A stretch of 64,000 nucleotides of DNA, taken from Polyporus tsugae (Eukaryota; Basidiomycota; Agaricomycetes; Polyporales; Polyporaceae). Where the stretch lies: assembly GCA_024305745.1 (NCBI GenBank), contig JAHRBS010000014.1, positions 565,501 to 629,500 on the forward strand. The letters run 5' to 3'. Below are positions 57,959-64,000 of the stretch, piece after piece. Made by a program: the position numbers and the translations under genes. Position 1 is the stretch's first letter. Every line of letters starts with the position of its first letter. The notes under the pieces are model-generated. The model saw only the letters and a list, made by a program, of their open reading frames with translations. It did not search any database and was not told the origin of the DNA.

Positions 57959-59976
57959 GGGATCCGGAGATTCGGAAAAAAAAGGAACGAAAGAAAGGAA
58001 GGTCAGGAAGAAAACGCGAGGTCGCGATTCGGGAGGCCCTCCCGCTCGCGCAACTACATAGTCCTTATAAGCTAGCGAAAAGACTTTGCACGCGTCGGCA
58101 CATCAGCACAGTCAGCACTGCATGGGAGTTGGTCGCGAACCGAGCCCCCAGCTTTCATGGGGGAAAGCGGCCCGGGGCCCCAAACCATGAAGTTTGCCCG
58201 CGGGCGTCTTGACCATCTATCTGGGCAACAATGTCGGGATCATGCCTCAGGGTTATGAGTTGGTTATTGGTGCCGGGACTGACCAGTGTCGGGGACCCTT
58301 CCCAGCCCTTCTCGTGGTGTCAGACTTGTGTATCGAAAATTGAAAGGGGTTCCTATGTACGTCAAATGATAGTGCAACTCCCAGGAAATGGTTAGTGACG
58401 ATTGCGTGCATCGCTACTGTACGTGGGTCGAGGACGAGGTGCTTGCTTGCGAGGTGCCAAGTAACAGTACTTATGATAGCAGAGCGATGCACATGCACTG
58501 CTGTACACGCCGTCATCTGGGACCTGGACGCACCCTGGACTTGGACTTCACTTCTACATCTTGACGGCACTCCGGCATGAAGGTTTGACGGCGGTGAAGT
58601 GATGAGGTCTTGACACAGGTCCCGGATCCGGATTGATGATTGAGATCAATTCCTGTGTGATGGGCACCGCCCGACCATGCTGCGTAAGTACACATACTTA
58701 GCTCCCGTAAGTTTGCGCTGGTGGGACTCACATCGGACGTTACCGTGGGTGTGGTTACGACCGTTTGACCCACCGAAAGCCGAAGTCAAATTACACTTGT
58801 GAAGCCGACAAGTATTTGCTGATGGCTACTGTGCGCATGCAGTAAATCTACATTTGAACCAGCTTGGGGTTGTGATCCGCGCGATTCCCTCTGATTCCCT
58901 GAGAACACTGGGCGTGACTTGGCCGCGACCCCGATTAACTAAGATCCTGTGCAGGAATATCCTCAGTTACGTCAAATGTTAAGGGAGGGGGGAGAAATTC
59001 CAGACCGGTATTGACTGCTGCTGCTTTGGTTGTACTATGCGTGATTACCATCGATAAATGCGCGGCCACGTAGGACATACTTCTAGATAGTACTGCGAGA
59101 AAGGATACGCACTGCCAACTGGAAGGGTGCCGATCCGCTGCTGGAACCTTGCTGAGAAGACGGTTCACGAAACCCTTTGAGGACACCTGCCCTAGCGCGA
59201 GGATAGGGGAATGCAGTCGACGAATCTTGATACCCCCTGCTGCCTCCCACAGTGTGCTGCATCGCCGTTGAAGGCTGAACCCGGAGGGTTCGGAGGACGG
59301 GAGCGAGCTTGAGCTCCGTCCTATGATTGGACGTGTGGGTGGATATAGCATTCTATCGATGCACTGCGGCATACGCACCATGTCGACCTCACATGCCCCT
59401 GCTGGGCACGACACTCATCGCCCCATCCTTCCTACAGTGCGACGGCCGGTTTTGCGGGGTGCATATAGAGAGCTTTCCAGTGATTGTATGCGTGAAAAAG
59501 AGACACAAAGCAAGCAGTCCAGCTTCGCTAAACCAGGTGGGTGCGCGGACGAGGTGGTTGGAGAGTTGCGGTGAGAGTTGCCGGAAGACAGCGTACGGTA
59601 TAGCAAGTACTTATGTCGGGGAGCGAACGACTAGCTCGATGAGAGGCAATTCAAAGTAGCAATGCATTGTGCAAAGTGTATGTACAGGTCAAGGGCAGAA
59701 TGTCAAAACGCGCCAATGCGGACTGTACATCTCGGGCCGGTTGTCCCCGAGCCCGGAGACTGCGGGCGACAAGCCACGTCGCAATATAATCAACACTTTC
59801 GGTATACTTACCAGTTACTGACTTGGCAATCTCCTCCCATGTCCATCGCTAGAGTAATTCTTGTATGCGGCGCGACAGGAGTTGAAGGTGACTTCTCTGG
59901 AGCCTGTCAGCGATACAGTAAGATGTAACTGTAACTAGCGGGTCGCCTCCGACTTACCTTTCGCTTGATCTTGCAG
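57959..59976. other. 2 kb intergenic, divergent promoters
   Basis: Upstream of both the GH115 gene (minus) and F-box-like gene 3 (plus). CTTATAAG at 58,064-58,071, about 110 bases from the GH115 ATG, could be its TATA box. No gene or repeat is supported. Confidence 0.4.
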
Positions 59977-61600
59977 ATGCATATGCACGCAATCCCAACA
60001 ACCCGCTCATTGTCGGATGTGCAGGACATCCTGTACTATATCATCTTTCCTCACTTGGATCCAGAACAATCATCCTCTGAGGAGGACATATTCTCTGTCC
60101 GCCAGACCCTCCTGCGATCCGCACTCACTTGCAGAAACTTCACCCAGCCTGCCCTCACCGCGTTATGGCGATGGCTTCCCAGTGACAAGCCATTGATATC
60201 GCTACTTTGTACTCTCGGCATTGCGCAAGATCGAGTCCTGCTCGAAAGGGGACCACCAATCAACACCTCATATGTAAGTGTGTGGCCGCGAATCCATGGT
60301 ATCCTCGTATCTCAGCTGAGGTACATCTTAGGGTTTATCAGCCTTGAAGGATCCACGGATGCATCCCAACTGGACCCGATTTCGGGAGTATGCAATGCGC
60401 GTCCGCAAAATCTGCCTCGATCCCTCCACTGATTCACTCGGAGTGAAGTGGTCCATCTGGACTGAAGTAACGCAATTCATCCCCAACGAACCAATCCTCC
60501 CTCGCCTGCAGTCCGTCGACATCACAAGCGACGACATGTTCGCTCCATGCACTGCCCCATTGCTCCTCGTTGCTCCGTCAGTCCGAGAGATGACGGTCTG
60601 GCTGAGAGGTAGCAATGACGACCGGATTTACGATCCGAAGCCCAACTACGTCCTGTCTGAGGCTTGCGCGCGAGCTCCTCACTTGCAAACTATTGCCCTC
60701 TCAATCATCCCTTGGGTACTCGACCCTTCCTTCCTGCACTACAATCCCCACTTGCGTTCTGTCTCGATCCATTCACTGCTCAAGACGGAGAACCTCGCGC
60801 CACTCACACACCTCACTGAACTGGAGTACCTCTCCATCATACCTCACTCAATTGACATAGGCAACGGCGTTGCGCCTCTCTACTTTCCTTCTTTGCGCGC
60901 CCTTCTCGTGAGGAGTGATTGGCGCTTCATCGAGGACTTGCTGGATGGACTCCAGGCCCCCCACATCCACTCACTGTCTCTGCATGTGTCGCGAATTGAT
61001 CCCAGGCAAGCTATAGAGAGGCCCCGTCGATGCCTGCAAACCATCGCGACGACGTTCTACACCTTGGAGACACTGTGTGTCGAGTGCGCCGAAACCCCAC
61101 GCCATCCCAGCCACTACCGCATCCCATTCTCGGCAACGGCCCCCCTCGACACCCAGGCCACCCTCATGGCCATCATCGAACCCTTGCTCTCCCTCCCTCG
61201 CCTCCGCCACGTTTCCCTCTCCTTCCCGATATTCATTCTCCAATTCACATCCGACGACGTACATAGACTTTCGGAGGCATGGCCGGACATCGAGGACCTG
61301 CGCATCGACGTCGCCACCGTCGACGGCGGCCGCGCGGGGCTTGAGTCCATCGTCCACTTCGCCCACCGCTGCCCGCGTCTGCGCGCGCTCCGCCTTCCCG
61401 CCATGGATCTTGCCGTCGACAGGTTCGAGGGGTTGGAGTACCCTGCGGAGCCCCATCTGTTACGGGACCTGAACGTCACGGAGGTTTTGTTCCCGCGCGA
61501 GGCGGACCTTTCGCGCGAGATGGCGACGTTCATCCAAAGGGTGTTTCCGAACGTCGCCCTGAGTCCCGTAGGAACTACGTGTTCCGAGTCCTGGAGATGA
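59977..61600 (+). CDS. F-box-like leucine-rich protein 3 (inverted paralogue of protein 2)
   Basis: Exon 1 (59,977-60,273) and exon 2 (60,332-61,600) join across a 58-bp intron (gtaagt to cttag) to 521 residues, almost the length of protein 2. The F-box-like part (SLSDVQDILYYIIFPHLDP, ALTCRNFTQPALTALWRWLP) and RMHPNWTRFREYAMRVRKI match protein 2 closely, followed by the same leucine-rich repeats (AWPDIEDLRIDVATVDGG, CPRLRALRLPAMDLAVD). The start at 59,977 directly follows an AG, so a noncoding first exon is possible; a second ATG lies 6 bases on. The last residues differ from protein 2, because downstream DNA in another frame resembles the end of protein 1. The likely role is SCF substrate receptor. 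Confidence 0.75.
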
Positions 61601-61809
61601 TGAAGCAGGTTTTTCCATTTGCCACCGTTCAACCGCTATCCGTCGTCGTGTCATAACCGGACGTCGTATCTACTAGCTACTATATCTGCAAAGCCGCCAG
61701 CCCTGTCCCTGTCCGTGTGTACCCGCGTCAAGTGCCTGTCCGAGTCCCGATCATGCCACCAACTTAAAACCAGAGCCCGCGCCATTTGTGGGTGAATGGC
61801 TCTCTGCCA

Positions 61810-62390
61810 TACGGTGGGGCGAGAAACTCTCCGAGGGGTTATTCGCAGAGTTAATAACCGATGGGCGTCCGAAGCTGAGTTATTGGCAGAGTTATTAACA
61901 GTTTTTTGCAGGCGCTTATCGGTTCCGTGCGCCTCGAGCTGTTCCAACTTCCATCATCCCTAGCGCATCGATGTCTTGCATGATATTCCATATGGACCTC
62001 TCAAGCCCGTGTCCTGGCATATCTCAGTCCTTTGCATCTCCCCAGGCGGCTCCTGGGAGGTTGGGGCGTCTAAATCTCCGCGGACTTCCCGGCCCGGGCC
62101 GCTGCCTGTCTGCTATCGAGGACGCCTTAGCCTTACTAGACATCTGGCTCAGGACACCGACACCAGGAGGTGCACCACTTATTAGTGGTGCGTAAAGGCG
62201 CACAGAAGTGTCTCTCGCACTCACAATCTGCGGCCGGATAGTGCTCCTTTGTCTTGCTTGACTTTGTTAGGCGCCAGGGTATTTCACACTGCGAATAACT
62301 CCCTCGAGTTCTTTGCATGTTAATAACCTTGGTTAACAACGTGCGTTAATAACATTTGCGAATAACCTGTAGGTTCTTTGCCCCACCGTA
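61810..62390. mobile_element. hAT-like miniature inverted-repeat element
   Basis: A 581-bp element beginning TACGGTGGGGC and ending GCCCCACCGTA, perfect 11-bp terminal inverted repeats with weaker similarity continuing inward (GGTTATTCGCA on both sides). CTCTGCCA is present on each flank (61,802-61,809 and 62,391-62,398), a perfect 8-bp target duplication as made by hAT transposases. Subterminal GTTATT and GTTAATAAC motifs recur near both ends. There is no transposase gene, so it would depend on one elsewhere. It sits 17 bases before the ATG of the F-box fragment. Confidence 0.85.
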
Positions 62391-62407
62391 CTCTGCCACA
62401 CACCACC

Positions 62408-62746
62408 ATGGCTAACCCGACTGCGACGTTACGCTCTCTCCCCGATGTCCCCGATGTCCTCCACCATGTCTTTTCCTTCCTCGACCCGATACATTACTTG
62501 GACGAGGAAATCCACGGGTCGCGTCGATCCCTCGCGATGGCAGCGAGGACTTGTTGGGGGTTCACTGGCCCAGCCTTGGACGTCCTGTGGAAGCGACTAC
62601 CCGATGACCAGCCTCTCGCTGACCTTCTTTGCGCACTTGGAATCGCCGCCCGAGAGCATGAACGAGACGATACGGAGTTCCTGGATGAGACGAGGCCTAT
62701 ACGTTATCAGTTGCCTCCCGGACGACCGTTGGGTCTATGCAGATGA
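62408..62746 (+). pseudogene. Truncated F-box-like gene 4
   Basis: The ATG at 62,408 opens 112 codons covering only the F-box-like domain: LRSLPDVPDVLHHVFSFLDP, then ARTCWGFTGPALDVLWKRLPDDQPLADLLCALGIA, parallel to exon 1 of proteins 2 and 3. The leucine-rich part is missing. The reading frame runs past the usual exon 1 end to a TGA at 62,746. The hAT-like element lies directly upstream and would have separated it from its promoter. Confidence 0.6.
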
Positions 62747-62901
62747 TTGTACCCGATGGTGTCCGGTGTGCGAGGGAGGTCCAAAACTCCCGTTCTGATA
62801 AACAAACAATCTGTGGCTGCTAAGATACATGGAAAGCGTACTTGTACTGAGCTGTACATCACGTACTTTTAAAGTTACTTATCCGATGGGTGGGCATCAG
62901 G

Positions 62902-64000
62902 ATGGCATCAGACGCTCAATATAAATCTATGCCATCTGAACGTGGCGTACCACAGCGACACCACGGGGCCCCGTATCGACTCCTCCTGCCTCCACCCTCA
63001 CAGGACGACATGCTACCTCCAGAGCTCGTCCTTCAGATAGTTGAACTACTTCAGCATGATAAACCCTCACTCGTATCATGCACTCTCGTCTCAACGCTAT
63101 GGCATAACAGAGCTCGGCCCTACCTCTTTGCTGACCTCACTGTTGCGAAACAGTACAAATCCTTCTTCGTGTTCTGCTCGCAGAACCGAGACTTTGCTGC
63201 GCTCATACGAGCGCTGCACCTCGTTCAACTTTGGTCTGGATCATGGCTGTTCGATTTCGGTGACCTGAAGACCGTCCTTCCCCTGCTGCCTCTTTGCACA
63301 CGCTCTCTATATTGGGTTATCACCGGGTTGGCAAGCCCGTCCCTCTGGGGGATATCATTCCGGGTGGAAGATGCCGTCAGAAAGTTTCCCTCAAGAGGCT
63401 CAACATAACCCCCACCTGGGATGGTACTATTTCCGAAGCACTCCCCGTCCTTCTATCACTCTTTGTCGTAGACTCGTTATGCATCACTGGCGCTCCTGCC
63501 AGCTTCACTCCGTTCATAGCCCCAGTGCCAATCGATGAAATCCTCGGCTCCATTTCTTTCCTCCAAAACTCGACTCAATTGGGAGAGCTTGTGATCCTGG
63601 ACCAGTCCGATCTGAGTCGATCCGAGGTTTGCGTCCGGGTAATCGAACACATCCTTCAACCAGGATCTCTGAGGGCCCTCGCGGTGGATACAGTACAGTA
63701 CTGGCGATAGACTCAATCACCAGACACTTCACATTTATCGGCTCTTGATATCGCACGTCTCGCGAAACCTCATGAACGTCCACATCCAATTCCGGATCGA
63801 GAGACATTCAAATTTGGGCATTTTCTCCACAGGTACTACCGTTCGTTCAAACGCTATGAAGCGCCACGGGACTGACTTCCACTACCATGATACAGGTGCA
63901 CATGCGCAGGTACTTGGATCAGGCCTCGCTCGATGTGCCCAACTCGCCTGCCTACGTATTGCAATCGACTGTCCGGCGTTCGAAAGTGTCGACCTCATAG
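62902..64000 (+). pseudogene. F-box protein gene 5, frameshifted and cut by the window edge
   Basis: From the ATG at 62,902 the frame has a classical F-box (LPPELVLQIVELLQHDKPSLVSC, TLVSTLWHNRARPYLF) and continues to about 63,290. There the protein goes on in another frame (LHTLSILGYHRVGKP, then LNITPTWDGTISEALP and LVILDQSDLSR) until a TAG at 63,708-63,710. Leucine-rich-like coding sequence continues to the end of the window. The shift may be real or a sequence error; I see no intron there. It belongs to a different F-box subgroup from genes 1-4, since it lacks the RFREYxxRVRKI signature. Confidence 0.55.

Overview
The window is a piece of a filamentous basidiomycete genome, most likely an Agaricomycete wood or litter decayer. 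The evidence is: genes broken by many 40-95 bp GT-AG introns; a KDZ-transposase-associated CxC5/CxC6 protein; chromodomain Ty3/gypsy elements; a family of F-box-like proteins with the WxRFREYxxRVRKI signature; and carbohydrate-active enzymes. There are no bacterial-type operons, CRISPR arrays or recognisable rRNA or tRNA genes.

Bases 1-22,000 are a transposon graveyard. From left to right it holds: a family-A LTR-like repeat; two convergent decayed genes (an unnamed 'GYWTP' family on the + strand and a CxC5/CxC6 KDZ-associated gene on the - strand); a decayed - strand chromovirus pol followed in the same frame by a His-rich membrane segment; pieces of other LTR elements with a gag; then an about 9 kb chromovirus (8,791-18,206). 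That chromovirus has a solo LTR nested inside its left LTR and a 2.2 kb insertion in pol. The insertion carries strong heat-shock-element arrays upstream of a TATA box and one intact 206-residue reading frame. To the right follow a LINE 3' end with its poly(A), a Pro/Ser-rich decayed gene and a family-A solo LTR with a 5-bp target duplication. Almost all coding damage is stop codons without frameshifts, of a kind single C-to-T or G-to-A changes can make.

Bases 22,000-26,600 hold only doubtful relics. From 26,679 the window is genic. It holds a secreted TIM-barrel-like enzyme with a C-terminal chitin-binding CBM5/12 module (26,679-29,102) and two tandem F-box-like genes (29,723-33,139). A gene-poor stretch follows. 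Next come a two-zinc-finger GATA factor with an AreA-type N-terminal domain (39,375-42,280), a second gene-poor GC-rich stretch, an MFS sugar transporter (49,858-52,894), and a convergent GH115 alpha-glucuronidase gene of 21 exons (53,560-57,958). A third F-box-like gene is an inverted paralogue of the second. It is followed by a 581-bp hAT-like miniature element with an 8-bp target duplication, a truncated F-box fragment, and a frameshifted F-box gene that runs to the window edge.

Functionally, the secreted enzyme with CBM5, the GH115 debranching enzyme and the sugar transporter fit a saprotroph that degrades polysaccharides and imports the sugars. The GATA factor could be a nutrient regulator. 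The F-box-like paralogues look like a fast-evolving family exchanging sequence by recombination.
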